Assembly: GCA_030704615.1 (NCBI GenBank)
Contig: CM060732.1
Location: forward strand, 1,610,001-1,674,000
DNA length: 64,000 nt
Direction: 5' to 3'
Source of the DNA: Takakia lepidozioides
Taxonomy: Eukaryota > Streptophyta > Takakiopsida > Takakiales > Takakiaceae
Shown: positions 21,984 through 33,049 of the stretch, piece by piece
Layout of the letters: every line of letters begins with the position of its first letter
How positions within the stretch are numbered: the stretch's first letter is position 1
Translations under genes and position numbers: made by a program
Notes under the pieces: generated by a model
Told to the model about the DNA's origin: nothing
Database searches by the model: none
The model's input: the letters and a program-made list of their open reading frames with translations, nothing else

Positions 21984-22958
21984 TCATGCCGGGGGGCAGA
22001 TCCGGAATGTTGGCGCCGTAGCACTATGGTCCTTGGCGCAGGACCCACCTTCTTCACATTCGACCCCAGTGCCACTCCTTGTGGTCCCTACAAAACATAT
22101 AGTGCCAGCCTTGCGTGAGAGGGCATCCGGGGGGAACAAAACAAACATCTCTTTTGGCTTCGATGTCATGTTGCAAACAGTAAGGTTAGTTTCACCTGCA
22201 TGGGCGCAGAAGCACTTCCCCCAACGACCCCATCCTCTCCCACATTCAAGCTGCCAGTCGGGGTCAACTTCCGCGTGCTTGTGAAGACACACACATCCTT
22301 GGAGCAAAACAAATCTTGGCAGTAGGGCCAGACTGTTTCTAAAAGGTAGTTGAATCGGGCCCCTCACTGACATTGCTCGTGACATCAAACGACAATGGAT
22401 GGACCCATGTTCAAAAGGGGAGTTCCCCCTCCCCTTGTGTGGTGAATCATCCACTAAGAGGGTGTTGGATTCGTTAAATCCAGAAAATTGTGACCACACC
22501 CTCGACAGTCTCTTCTGTAAGTTCTGTACGGCAGGCCCTTTTGTGGGGTGTGGCTCTGTCAAGGGGTCACACTCCTCTTGTGACCACACAAAGAGGGGAG
22601 AACCCTTGACCCCCTGCATCACCACTTTCAAGATGTCTGCAACATTCCCCTTGGAAGCACAGGACCATATCCCAACGTAGAAATACCGGAAGAGAAGGTT
22701 TAAAAACTCGCAGACCTGGGGCCTTGGGAAAACATACTTGTTGGTGGTCAACACCCTTGGCCAATGACGCCTCGGGTTGGGCTGAAAGTTAGGAATAGAG
22801 TGGCACAGGATCCCGTTCAGGTCTAGAACAATTAGTTTCGACTTTTCAATGCAAGGAGCTTTTGAAGGGGTGTCACGGGGTCTCACCTCAGTGGGTTGGG
22901 AGACAACAGTCACCCCGGAGGGCAAAGTTTCGGTCCCCCTGCAGCCTGGACCGGGCAA
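21984..22958 (-). pseudogene. FCP1-like (HAD) phosphatase domain inside the CACTA-associated gene
   Basis: FCP1-like phosphatases remove phosphate from proteins, classically the RNA polymerase II tail, using two Asp motifs. In this 324-codon frame, motif I is KLIVLDLNGIL (Asp46, with Asn48 where FCP1 has a second Asp; DLNG is common in a plant subgroup). A FPRPQVCEFL segment and YVGIWSCASKGNV follow, then PLFVWSQEECDP and motif III NTLLVDDSPHKG (Asp170-Asp171). After about residue 185 the frame leaves the family pattern, and the rest to 21984 looks like read-through of intron. Neighbouring pieces on the same strand belong to a CACTA-type gene, so the domain was probably captured. Loss of Asp48 and the broken end make activity unlikely. 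Confidence 0.75.
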
Positions 22959-22975
22959 ACTACCACCCTCTCCCC

Positions 22976-23350
22976 CTACAGCTTCCCCTTTTCCCCCATC
23001 ATCAGCAATGACCCCCCATCGTCCATGTCATCCCCACCAACTTGCTGGACCTCTCCCTCTTCAACGAGTGGACCCTGCCCCCCACTGTGAATATCATCAA
23101 CAACAGGCTGGACCTCGGTCACATCCCTACCCACTACAATTACTTCCTCTTTGTCAGGTACAAGGCAGCAGGGGGGTCTTCTATAATGCCACCCGTCACA
23201 CCCCCTTTTTGCCCCATCATAAGTTCCACTATCTTCTTTAGTTGTGCTTCCATTCCCCTCTCCCGCTCCGTAGAGAGAGCCGCAAGCCTCTCCAGGGCCC
23301 CGATGCGGGCTGGCATTGAGTTCCCCGCTCCCTACGCATACAAACACCCA
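22976..23350 (-). pseudogene. Coiled-coil and acidic linker of the CACTA-associated gene
   Basis: Two frames are needed. One reads ALERLAALSTERERGMEAQL and on to KKIVELMMGQKG (about 23330-23220), a short amphipathic helix. The other carries an acidic stretch (DKEEVIVVG, then VEEGEVQQVGGDDMDD) to 22976. The helix type, after a Transposase_24-like domain, is usual for plant CACTA tnpA-like proteins. A one-base shift near 23190 separates the two. The segment lies directly upstream of the FCP1-like part. Confidence 0.45.
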
Positions 23351-23789
23351 CCCGTACTGTTAAAAACCAGAAGAAGAGGCCGAATGTGCAGGATTTCAGG
23401 CATTCGGAGATGGCTGGGTTTGGCATAACACCCCTCGTGTACCATGCATGGGGGCCCCACATACCCACCAAATCTTAGTACAACAACAGATTCATGAATG
23501 GAAACCGGACTTCAAAACAAACCTGGCTCAAAACAGACTCTGATGGGGTGCTAGTCGCAACGTTCTTTTGCTCCGCCCCGAGCTCGGACAGTGACGGGCT
23601 CCGCGCTTTGCGTCTTTTCTGTATTTGCCCATCCACACACTTTCAGTACAAAATGCCAGGAGCATATGGACAAAGCACTGCCCTGCATATCACATAACAA
23701 CTAATTCTGCACAAGGAATAAAACCCACTCGTGGGTGTCTCTTCCATCACAACATGCCACAACGTAAGAGCAATGAGAAGGGGGTGTGG

Positions 23790-24120
23790 GAGATTACCAA
23801 ACGGGCTGCTTGGCCTGCAACTCCTGCCCGGCCCCAACGCGAGGGGTTCGTGACACAAGCACGCGCTTGCTTCATCCCTTCGGCCTTTGCAAGTCCACGA
23901 GGGGACTCCCAGTAGGCAACAAGCTTATCCCAATAGGCGGGTTCAGTGTTCATTGGCCTCACACCAGTCTTCGCCCATTTATCTTTCAGTTTTGCTCTTT
24001 CTCCTTTCATTATCTTCCCACATTGCTTGACTATAAAATCACGATTGGCAGGGATAGGTGTGTACTCGTACATTCCATTTATGCCCTCTATTACTGTTGA
24101 CATGGTACTTCGTAGCCAAC
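23790..24120 (-). pseudogene. Transposase_24-like (Ptta/En/Spm) domain exon
   Basis: The minus-strand frame reads STVIEGINGMYEYTPIPANR, then IVKQCGKIMKGERAKLKD, AYWDKLVAYWESPRGLAK and a C-terminal NPSRWGRAGVAGQAARL. The central 'W..LV.YW.S..G..K...' pattern and the Arg/Gly-rich end are those of the plant Transposase_24 (Ptta/En/Spm) domain. After AARL the text is TTTG|GTAATC, a plausible 5' splice site. It continues the proline-rich frame 24091-24543 after a frame change near 24100. Confidence 0.55.
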
Positions 24121-24543
24121 ATTGATGACTCCATTTCCATGCACCTCCACCTTGTGGCGCTTTAGCCCTGCAGCCACCCTTCCCTCTCCATCTCCTTCCC
24201 ATTGTTTCATGGCATGGCGTTGTTCCTTCCTCAGCTCTGATGACCGTTTCCTGCCCCCATGCTCTGGAGCAACGCCGTCATACGTTGTGGGGGGTGACTG
24301 ATGTGTGCCGGAGGGGGGAGGGCCATATGGAGATGTGGGAGGCCTCCATTGTGACGTGCCAGCATCAGGAAGCCTGCGCCACGACCCCGAAGCAGGGGGG
24401 GCTCCCCATGGTGCACTCTGTTGTGGAGACCATCCAGTAGGGGGTGGGTGCCAAGGTTGGTGTTGGTTGGCATTGTATGGTGGCTGTGAGTGCTTTGCTG
24501 CAGCTTCACTCCCCTTCCGCTGCCAAAAACATCCCACACACAA
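24091..24543 (-). pseudogene. Proline-rich N-terminal part of the CACTA-associated gene
   Basis: This 150-codon frame is rich in Pro, Gln, Ser and Trp (HPPPTGWSPQQSAPWGAPP) and turns basic at the end (GGRKRSSELRKEQRHAMKQW). Such disordered N-termini are usual before Transposase_24 domains. It ends in a stop at 24091, where the next domain continues in another frame. The true start is not resolved; an upstream exon is possible. Confidence 0.45.
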
Positions 24544-24699
24544 GGTGCATCAGCTGTAGTCCTACTGAATACAACGTCACCAGAGCACAAACCATCCCAC
24601 AACCACAACCATAAACAGCAGACCTCAAACCCACTCTCCTGCAGCGTAAGTGCCAAAAAATGAAAAGGAGAGGGACAAAATGTCCTCATAATATGTAAG

Positions 24700-25087
24700 G
24701 CCATTCATTGGTGAAGAAGCAAAATGTGGGCGGGTTCACATCAGTACCACATGAAACTTACCAGGAAACAGAACATCCATCCGGGTTTCCCACATATCTA
24801 GTGGACATCTATTCACACAATCATGTGCTGGCTGTATGTGCTTGCCCAGCAACGGAGCCCCAAAAGGCCTAAAACTCTCAATGTTGGTAAACACAGGTGC
24901 AGACACAATTCAATTGATAGCTTGGATATCCGGTGGTCTGTCTGGTGATAGCACCCCGGGCAGTGAATCAGACAATGAATATTGTGTTTGTGGAGCCCAC
25001 AGAACGGGCAATAGCACTCTCTCATCCCTCTCAGCTTCTGTTTGCTGTCCAAAGGTAGGCTTCCTCACCAAATCCACAATTTCAGTC
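24700..25087. other. Unassigned stretch
   Basis: I see no domain in any frame and no clear repeat. It lies between the CACTA-associated gene and the tandem duplication. Confidence 0.3.
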
Positions 25088-26108
25088 TGGTGCACACAGT
25101 GGGTAGACCCTTCAGGTCATCCAGGATGTCCTCCCCCATGTCACAATCTAGAAACAGGTTCATGGATGTTTAATGCCTAACTTCTTTGTCATTACACAAT
25201 TTTGTGGCAGCACACATGGCTTTGGACACTACAGTCTCTAAGTCACATGGTTCCAGCAAGGTCAAGACTTGACGGCCCACATTCAGATCCTTGAGAGTCT
25301 CGTCTAGTCTCTTCTGGCAGGACTTGGCCTGTTTGGCTGGGCGGTCCTATTTCCAAGATATAGAGTCGATTAACTTACGATATCTGGTGTAAAGACATGT
25401 GTTGCAATAGACTCCACCATCTCACCAGCTATTCCCACCACTTCCGGTTAAGGAAGGGATGCCAAACTCACCATGAACAGCCACATTGGTTATTTTGGAG
25501 CATGCGGACATCCACTCCTTAAGCACCCCCACTTGGAAGGATACTGCAGACCTAGCCTTGTTGGAGTTATCAACGCATATAGCAAATGCGTACTCCAACG
25601 CAGGTGCAATGACGTGACAAAGCAACATTTCCTTGACCTTAGAATTAGTCCCTCTGCACACAGTGGTAGACCCTTCGGTTTTTCCACGATGTCCTCCCCC
25701 ATGTCACAGATTGAAAACATGTTCAGGGATGTTTTCTGCCTAACTTCATTTTCATTACACATTTTCTCTGGTAGCACTCACTTCCGTGGACACTACAGTC
25801 TCTAAGTTGCATTTATCCAACAGGATGAAGATGTGCGGGTCCACATTCAGATCCTTGAGAGTCAATTGTACTGTCTTCTGCTAAGACTTGGCCTGTTTGG
25901 CTCGACGGTTCTGTTTCCAAGATATAGAGTCGATTAACCTACGATCTCTGGTGTGAAGACATGTGTTGCAACAGACTCCACCATCTCACCTTCAATTAAT
26001 CTCCGCAAGAGCTTAAGGAAGGGATGCCACACCCACCCCAAACAGCCACATTGGCTGTTTTGGAGCATGCGGACATCCATTCCTTAAGCACCCCCACTTG
26101 GAAGGATT
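25088..26108 (-). repeat. Tandem duplication (offset about 567 bp) of an unknown coding-like segment
   Basis: 25088-25545 and 25655-26108 are related copies. Shared words include 'cacagtgg.tagacccttc', 'gatgtcctcccccatgtcac', 'ggacactacagtctctaag', 'ccacattcagatccttgaga' and 'gcatgcggacatccattcc'. On the minus strand parts look coding (TLKDLNVDPH, VESVATHVFTPEI), but both copies have stops and I do not recognise the protein. The second copy stops where the inverted repeat begins at 26110. Confidence 0.5.
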
Positions 26109-26109
26109 C

Positions 26110-29100
26110 TTAAGGGCGGTATCGCCCCCTGCCGCCGAGGATATTTGAAGTCAAGTACCCGGCCGCTGGGGGGGGCTTGGGCCAAGGAACGGCCATTGTT
26201 ATTAGATCTCGAGAATTACCTAGAGGTTTGAATTGTTATCATTCACCCGATGGACTGACCATTGAGGTTGCATTTTGTTATTGGAATCCACAAGGACAGG
26301 CCTTGGGATGCGGGGCACATAACGTGCAGTAATCTAACCCACCTTGTAGAATTAGAATCCGTCTGATATGGCATAAGCTATGAAAGCTATTACCATCCAA
26401 TTGCCAAGTAGAAGACTTCATACATCTTTGTTACTAATCACGTGGTGTGAGTTTCTTTTCTTCTTCACCAAGTGGAGAACCACAGGTGCAGGAATGAGAA
26501 CAATGGGTTGGCTAATATATGCACTCTTGTTCAATGCACACTGTCGATCATCATTTGTTTTTTTTATCACAGAGTCTATCTGTGTCTGCTCAAAGCATAT
26601 CTCGAGAAAAAATCAATGCTTGCTGTATCAAGCATTCTGCAGTATACTGATGCTTCCTGCATGGAGCACAACGACTTCCCGCACGGGGATTCTTAACCTT
26701 AAACCTTTTGTTATTTTCACCTTACCCCGCTGCAGCATTCCTCGTAGAAAGAGAAAAGTCAGAAGCGGTGAGGGGGTAAAAGGTGACTTGTAGAGCAGTG
26801 GTTGCTGCTCCCCTCACATGAGTGAAGGGCGTCAGGCATAGGAAAACCCAGAAGGGCCTGTGACCTTTTCAGATAGAATGTTACATTGTTCCAGAGTATG
26901 GTCATCTGAGGTGCAGAATGGATCCAATCGTTTCTTAGGTCAAGAATTTCATCACGAGCTCTGCGAAATCCATGAGAGGTCCCTGCGAGTCATAAATCAA
27001 GTTAGATTGTAGTTAGGAATGGTGCGTTTATTTCATGGGTAGGGTCCTCGGGTATCCAATCTTTTCTGTTGTTGTGGGAGCCAAGAATTGGGACTCCCAT
27101 AAGCATCTTGTTTAGGAGCTTCTAGACCCTTCCGGATTCGAGTCGAGGTCGTAGTTCGCAGTGATCAATTTATCACGGGCTGTGCACATCCATGAGAGGT
27201 CCCTGCAAGCCATGTCAAGTAGGGTAGAACCAAAGTCATTCCAAGGCTATTTTAGAGTAGAATTATCAATTTGCACCGCGCATATCTCTCTTACATCATC
27301 TAGGGGATTCGAACCCAGTCCGGTGGGGGAGAATGGCGGTTTTAGAGTATTTTTTGGCTGGGAACTCCAACTCTCTCCGGAGATGGCGAGCTGGGTGGTT
27401 TTGAAACATTTTTTTGGCTTTTGCTTTTTATTTCCTCCTCTCTCCCGGAAGACTCGAACTCTCTCCGAGGAGGAAGAGCCTGAGGGGAATTAGTCTTATC
27501 TTTACTCAAGGGAGTCGTTGACTCCAAGGGATATCAGGGATACCCTAGTAGGGGGATTTTTACGAACCAGAGATCCTGGATTCTCTTACACTCAGGACGA
27601 GTGTTCCCCATTGGTCGCCATATATGTAGATGCATATATTGGTACACTTTTCTTTTCAGATCATTTTTTATCATAAGACAAGCGGTTTCGGCATTGTACT
27701 GCCAAAACAGGTTAGTTTGTTAGTTGTCTGGAAATCGTTGGTAAAGCACGTAGGAAATTAGACAGTGTTTGCGACGACCATGGAGTGGAACTCTGGCGTT
27801 AAGATGACCGTAGGAAGCTGCATCGACAACATATTAGACTGCCAATTCGGTACCAGAAACGGCGAGTTAATCCTGTTCAAACAATACAGGACGACTGTTC
27901 AAGTCCCAGATTGCGATCTCTCTTTTTTCCCACCTTTCAAGTCCAGTAGGAACACACGGCGAGGAGCTTGGCAATTGGTGGAAGCGACATGTATAGCGAT
28001 GAAATATCGCAACAAAGCAATTGGCCGCATCGGAATGACAGCAGGTCAGGGCGACTTCAACGGCAAAGCGTGGACTTGTTAGTGGTGCGGGACAACTGGA
28101 GGGGACTCCAGACAACCTATGACTCAGTGGCAGGGTCAAAGACCCCAGAGCCATCACCAGGGATTTGATTTCCAAATATACCACAAAATATGTGTGTAGC
28201 GAAAATACGACGAATGGCGAGAAGCGCAACTTTTTACCAACGATGGAGATGAGAATTTACAGGCTGATACGGGGTATACAATTGTAGTTTGTCACCCAGT
28301 TTGGTTATTTATGGAGCTGATTAGCAGCGGGGCCAAATTATTGAGTCGACGGCACTCACAAGGCCTATTATTTGCATTTCTACTTCTTGGATAGATGAAA
28401 AATCCTGGAATTCGCCTTGAGGAGCTGGATGGATGAAATGACAACTCGTGCCAACTGGTCATCCAATTGGATGGATGAAAAGACAACTTTCATTTGCCTC
28501 TAAGACTTTTCATCCATATGGAATAGTATATTATAGATCCTTCTAGGAAATAATAGTTTAATAAATATTTTCCCTTAAACTATTAGGCACAACAACAGTA
28601 TAAAAGAGGGGGCAAGGCTTCTATTATTCTCATCTAGCTCATTTGCTTAGTTTCCTCTTGCTTGTTGTTGTAGTGCTTGCTAGCTTTTGGCTTGAGGAGG
28701 GGCTAGATCCTAGGGAGTGGAGCTTGAAGCTCCCTAGTTAGGTAGGATTCTTGTAAGCTAAGGCAAGTGGCCTAGCTTGTGGGCCTTTGAGCCATTTTCA
28801 TTTGTGAAGGAAGAGGGCAATTTCATGTGGAGGAAAGTGACTCGAGGACGAGTAGAAGGGGCTGGTATGGACTTATGGACGAGAGCCCAAGTGAAGGCCG
28901 CATAGAGTACCATTACTTGAGTTGATAGAGCATCCCAAGCACTCTCGCATAGAAAGGTTGATCCCATCTTACCATTTCACCATTTGTGTATGTGATTCAT
29001 TTATTTTCCAAGCAAAGCTTGAAGTTGAAAATCTGATTTAGACTCTTCAAAAGAAGAGAGTGCATTGTGGAGTCCCATTATTTCATGTCTAGAAGTGACA

Positions 29101-29467
29101 AGGGGGGAGACCCCCATAGTCTATTGGTAAGGGCACCAATAGAGGCTTGTATTTGAATTGTTGGAAGAATGAATCTTTGTATTTGATTACTAATTTGAAA
29201 TATAGCCAGCTCTGGCAAAGCAGGCCAGTAGGTTGGATCTATGATATAAGGCCACTATAAGGCCTCTATGTGCTAATCCCCCCCCCCCCCCACTAGCAAG
29301 CCATGGAGGCCTAGGGGAGGGTGGATTGTATTCTTTTTGTCTTGGGGTTTGGGCGGGCTAATTTCGCTTGACAGCAGCTACCCCAAAGTCGCGAGCCGCC
29401 CGAGAGAAGCCCGGGTGCTGCGCCTAGAGAGTAAGGACTCGATTACTAAAAGCGTGGAGGCAGCCGT
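26110..29467. repeat. Right arm of the large inverted repeat (copy of 877-4740)
   Basis: 26110-26275 is the reverse complement of about 4575-4740 (part of the LTR). After a junction at 26276, the sequence to 29467 is the reverse complement of 877-4020. The 0.55 kb between (4020-4575) is absent here, including the LTR edge. Similarity is very high, with single-base changes and homopolymer length differences (C-run at 29279 against G-run at 1047). At 29467 it joins the 120-bp repeats abruptly. Confidence 0.85.
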
Positions 29468-29808
29468 GGGACCTGTCAGATGGTACATTCGACATACTGG
29501 CCAAGTCTCGAAGCGAACGAAAATCATTTGGATGGGCCATCATCCGTTGGCCCATTGGACGAATTTCGTTTCATCTCATATTACTCTGGGACCTCTTAGA
29601 TGGTACATTGAGCACACTGGCAAAGTCTGAAAGCGGACCAAAATCGTTTGGATGGGCAACCATCCGTTTGGCCATTGAATGAATTTCGATTGATCTCATA
29701 TTAGTCAAAGACCTGTGAGAGGGTGTACCGGACGTACTGGCAAAGTTTGAAAACAAACAAAAATGATTTGGATGGGCAACCATCCGTTCAACCGTTGGAT
29801 GAATTTCG
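29468..29808 (-). repeat. 120-bp repeats, reverse orientation
   Basis: Three units in the orientation opposite to 11157-13596; 'gacctcttagatggtacatt' and its neighbours recur every 120 bases. The last unit is cut by the hAT terminus at 29817, and its final bases TTTGATGT are the complement of the target duplication ACATCAAA. Confidence 0.85.
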
Positions 29809-30000
29809 TTTGATGTCCTAGTTATCATTCCTGACGTGACGTGGCGCTGACACGTCGGCCGTCACATCACGTCGAATCCGGACGTTTATCCATGTAATTT
29901 TTTTTACATTTGACTTTTACGATTTACTTCTACCCTTTGTAATGACATGGCAGCCACGTTGTAAAACAGACGTGGCCAATTATTAATATTTATTAATTCT
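29809..30000 (+). mobile_element. hAT terminus, CCTAG-type end, with target duplication (TTTGATGT)
   Basis: TTTGATGT (29809-29816), the complement of ACATCAAA, is followed by CCTAGTTATCATTCC at 29817. The terminus and the next 180 bases match 38324-38500. These include a GACGTGACG...CGTCACATC hairpin-forming stretch and 'tgtaatgacatgg'. Together with 13597 it marks the two ends of one hAT copy whose middle has been inverted. Confidence 0.75.
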
Positions 30001-30009
30001 TCTAAAAAA

Positions 30010-30545
30010 ATGAGTCCGCCTATATTGCCGGTCGCATATAATTTATTATTTTTAATAAAAGCGACCGCCCATATTGGCGGTCGCTTGTAATTTAATATTT
30101 TGTTAAATTAAGCGACCGCCAGTATTGGCGGTCACCCGTAATTTATTTATTTTAAAATGAAGCAACCGCCCCATATTGGCGGTCGTCCGTAATTTATTTA
30201 TTTATAAATGAAGCGACCGCCCATATTGGCGGTCGCCCGTAATTTATTTATTTATAAATGAAGCGACCTCCAATATTGGCGGTCGCCCGTAATTTATTTA
30301 TTTTTAAATGAAGCGACCGCCCAAATTGGCGGTTGCCCGTAATTTATTTATTTTTAAATGAAGCGACCGCCCATATTGGCGGTCGCCCGTAATTTATTTA
30401 TTTATAAATGAAGCGACCCCCCATAGTGGCGGTCGCCCGTAATTTTTTTATTTTTAAATGAAGCGACCGCCCAAATTGACGGTCGCCCGTGATTTTTTTA
30501 TTTTTAAATGAAACGACCGCCCATATTGGCCAGTCGCACGTAGCG
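30010..30545. repeat. Palindrome array inside the hAT end at 29817
   Basis: Nine or ten units with very regular spacing of about 60 bases and the spacer 'gtaatttatttatttataaa'. The arms are AGCGACCGCC and GGCGGTCGC as elsewhere, with CCATATT or CCAAATT centres. The homogeneity suggests recent unit-by-unit expansion compared with the irregular arrays at 9245 and 38530. Confidence 0.9.
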
Positions 30546-30650
30546 AGGTGCGACTGGCCAGTCGCGCCGCGCTGACACGTGGCGAGGCTCCACTGGCCTG
30601 TCGCGTCTTTTCAAGCATAATGTCATTTTGGGGGGGGCGGCTGGTGGGCA

Positions 30651-30662
30651 CCTATATAAACC
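30651..30662 (+). promoter_or_regulatory. TATA box of the kinase-like gene
   Basis: TATATAAA at 30653-30660 stands about 320 bases before the ATG at 30977, behind a GC-rich stretch that ends the palindrome array. The spacing is the same as between promoter-like module 4 and the ORF at 19501. Confidence 0.5.
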
Positions 30663-30976
30663 ATTCCCCCCTCCTTTTCTGATCACTTTTGTCCCTCTTG
30701 TGGTGCGGTTCTTTGGCATCTTGTAGTCCTTTCGGACTTCGTTGCTTGGCACTGCCAACAGGAGGTGCAAAGGTGATTATTTGGGGGGGGAGGTTTTGTT
30801 GGTTTTCTATTGGTCAGTCCCACACACTTGTTCACGGTACAATCATCATATCACCATTTTTTTTCCGCATCTCCGGCAGCCTGTTTTTTTGCAGAAAACT
30901 ACGAAGACACCATCCACACGCGTTCATTGCCATTTTTCTGAGGTTTTGGACCCTGTAGTGGGCAAATGTTTATACA

Positions 30977-32373
30977 ATGTCGGGGGTTGTGAATTCAAGT
31001 TCTGGGGCGGGATCGTCTGGGGGGCAGAGGAAGAGAAAATGTGCCCACGAGCGGGATAGCCAGGTCAACAAGCCAGACTACCCGGGACCGGATGCCTCGG
31101 ATAGGGTGAAAGAAGTGGTAACGGATTATTTCAAGGGTAGGGACATGATGAGGCTGGAAAGTGCTTATGTTAGGTATGGATAGGAAGGGTTTCAGATTTT
31201 TCAGCAAAATATGGAGAGGAAAATGACAAACGCTTTGGCGGGGGCTAAGTGGACGACGGACAGGGACAAGCCGAAGTTCAATCGGTGGATCCAAAGCAGG
31301 GCGAAAGACGCCACGTGGAATTTGGGGCAGCTAATGAAGACATGGAAGGGTAGAACAACCGAGGGTCGAGTGCCCTCCGCCGAAGCTGAGTTAATGCGGC
31401 GTGTTGAGTATTGGGCTTGTCCGGCAAGTCAGAATTCACATCGCCGGACTAGGGTTGTCCCTTGGAAGGCGGGGTCATCGGGCGGGGGAGGCACAACTGG
31501 TCTTTATTACCTGAACTCTACTGCGAAGGTGGTAGAGATTGGCCCTTACAAAGAAAGAGGGTATGCTAAGGTCCGTCACTGTAGGATTGTTGGCGATTCT
31601 AGAATATCGGAGCGTTGGGAGCTAGCGGGAAAAAAACCCAAGTCCAAAAATCCAGAAAAGGCTTTGAGACAATATAACGACGAGTGTTTGGCAGTGAAGT
31701 TCCAGCATCCGGGTGTTATCTCATATTTTGCTGTGAATGCATGTGAGGTAGATGGTTACACTCGCTGGTGGAATGGGGGGACAATACGCGACATGATGAA
31801 CCTTGACAGAAAATGGGGCAACGATTCGGACAACAGGGTGATTTTGGAACAAAGAGGAACGGAAGCAGAGTTCCAGGAATGCGATCGCGTCCTCAAGAAC
31901 GGTGTCCTGCACAACGACTTGTCCCCCGACAACATCTTGTTGCATTTTCCAGATGACACCGAGGAGATCAAGATTGGGGTGTGTGATTGGGGCTTAGCCA
32001 CCCCATTGGGCATATGCAAAGCCTCGCCGTACCAGTTTGAAAACCAAGACAAGCTGGACCGGGAACTCGCGAAAAGATGGTGGGTGGGAAAAAGATATTG
32101 CATCGGTTTTCAATGCGAATGTCACGCCCCCCCTAGGACATGACGTCGGAGGCCTTTGCCGTTGGGAAGATAGCGGTACGAATAAATGGCGGCGCTCATT
32201 ATGATCAAAGTATGTTCCAGGACCAATTTACGGGAGGTTGTTGGCATTCAATGCTACAAAGGTTGTACGACAACAACAAGAATGAGAGAGTCACATTAGC
32301 CCATGTAGTACTTCGGTTCATGGGCAAGCCATTCAATTGGCCTGAGCCGAAAGACGTATATAGGACGGAGTAG
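30977..32373 (+). pseudogene. Kinase-like gene carried by the hAT element
   Basis: The frame from 30977 runs to 32143 with a single in-frame TAG at 31181-31183. A second frame from 32140 continues to 32373. The N-terminal part is Ser/Gly-rich and basic (SSGGQRKRKCAHERD). The kinase-like domain has a Lys patch AGKKPKSK, a possible helix-C Glu (NDECLAVKFQHP), a catalytic loop LHNDLSPDNILL (His-Asn-Asp instead of His-Arg-Asp; Asp at residue 236 from the Met at 31211), and a metal-binding loop CDWGLAT (Asp259; DWG for DFG). After the frame change, TSEAFAVGKIA fits the helix-F region. The catalytic Asp residues are kept, so the ancestor may have been active. The gene sits just inside the CCTAG-type terminus, in inward orientation. 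Fungal FunK1-like and other divergent kinases share the DWG form; I cannot choose between them. Confidence 0.7.
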
Positions 32374-32449
32374 ACCATAGTCTCGTAGATATGAGATTTC
32401 TGGCGGTACAATGGTTCTTTTATGAAGACATAACTCAATTTTGATCGAG

Positions 32450-32990
32450 CATGTAATAAATAAAGTCTCATTGTATATACTACATTGCATATGCTCGACC
32501 CTGGCACCTGTCATCGCAACATAAATGGTTTGTGTACTGGCTCACTGTTTATATCTGTAATGTTCCAAGGTTTTGGATAGGGTTATGAGAAAACGATGTA
32601 TTAGTTCCGTAGGAGTTAGACAACAGACGTATCCTCTCATTCAACTGTGCGACACTACCATGAGAGGCATGGATCGGAAAGTAATAGGTGCACATGCGAC
32701 CTCCGAACGTTTGATACTAGGTTTCTACTTAAACGTGCGGAGGTCGCATGTACACCTATTACTTTTTTATCCATGCCACTCATGGTAATATCGCACACTT
32801 GAATGAGATATGGAACGTTTGTTGTCTAACTCATATGGATCCAATATATCATTTTCTCAGTACCCTGTCAGAAACATTGAAACATTCGCAGTTAAAACCA
32901 GTGCCACAATACACGGCCGATTTTGTTGAAATGACATTTGTGAGGTTCAAGCGTATGCAATTTTTTATTTACAACGGAATTTTATTTATC
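32450..32990. repeat. Foldback 1
   Basis: The left arm (32450-32712) pairs with the right arm (32730-32990) around an apex at about 32720. The inner part is nearly perfect: CATGCGACCTCCG against CGGAGGTCGCATG, and ATCCATGCC against GGCATGGAT. Further out AGTTAGACAAC pairs with GTTGTCTAACT, and ATTGCATA.GCT with AGC.TATGCAAT, with mismatches. The loop is about 18 bases. No coding potential is kept on both arms. Confidence 0.85.
32453..32466 (+). promoter_or_regulatory. Polyadenylation signal after the kinase-like gene
   Basis: AATAAATAAAG at 32455, about 80 bases behind the last stop, fits a plant near-upstream element. It also lies at the outer edge of foldback 1, and an ATAAATAAAA counterpart is present in the other arm. 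Confidence 0.4.
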
Positions 32991-33049
32991 GAGGGACCGG
33001 TACTGCTGTTGGAGCGCAACTGATGGTGCGAGTTCTCTATTGATTGGAG

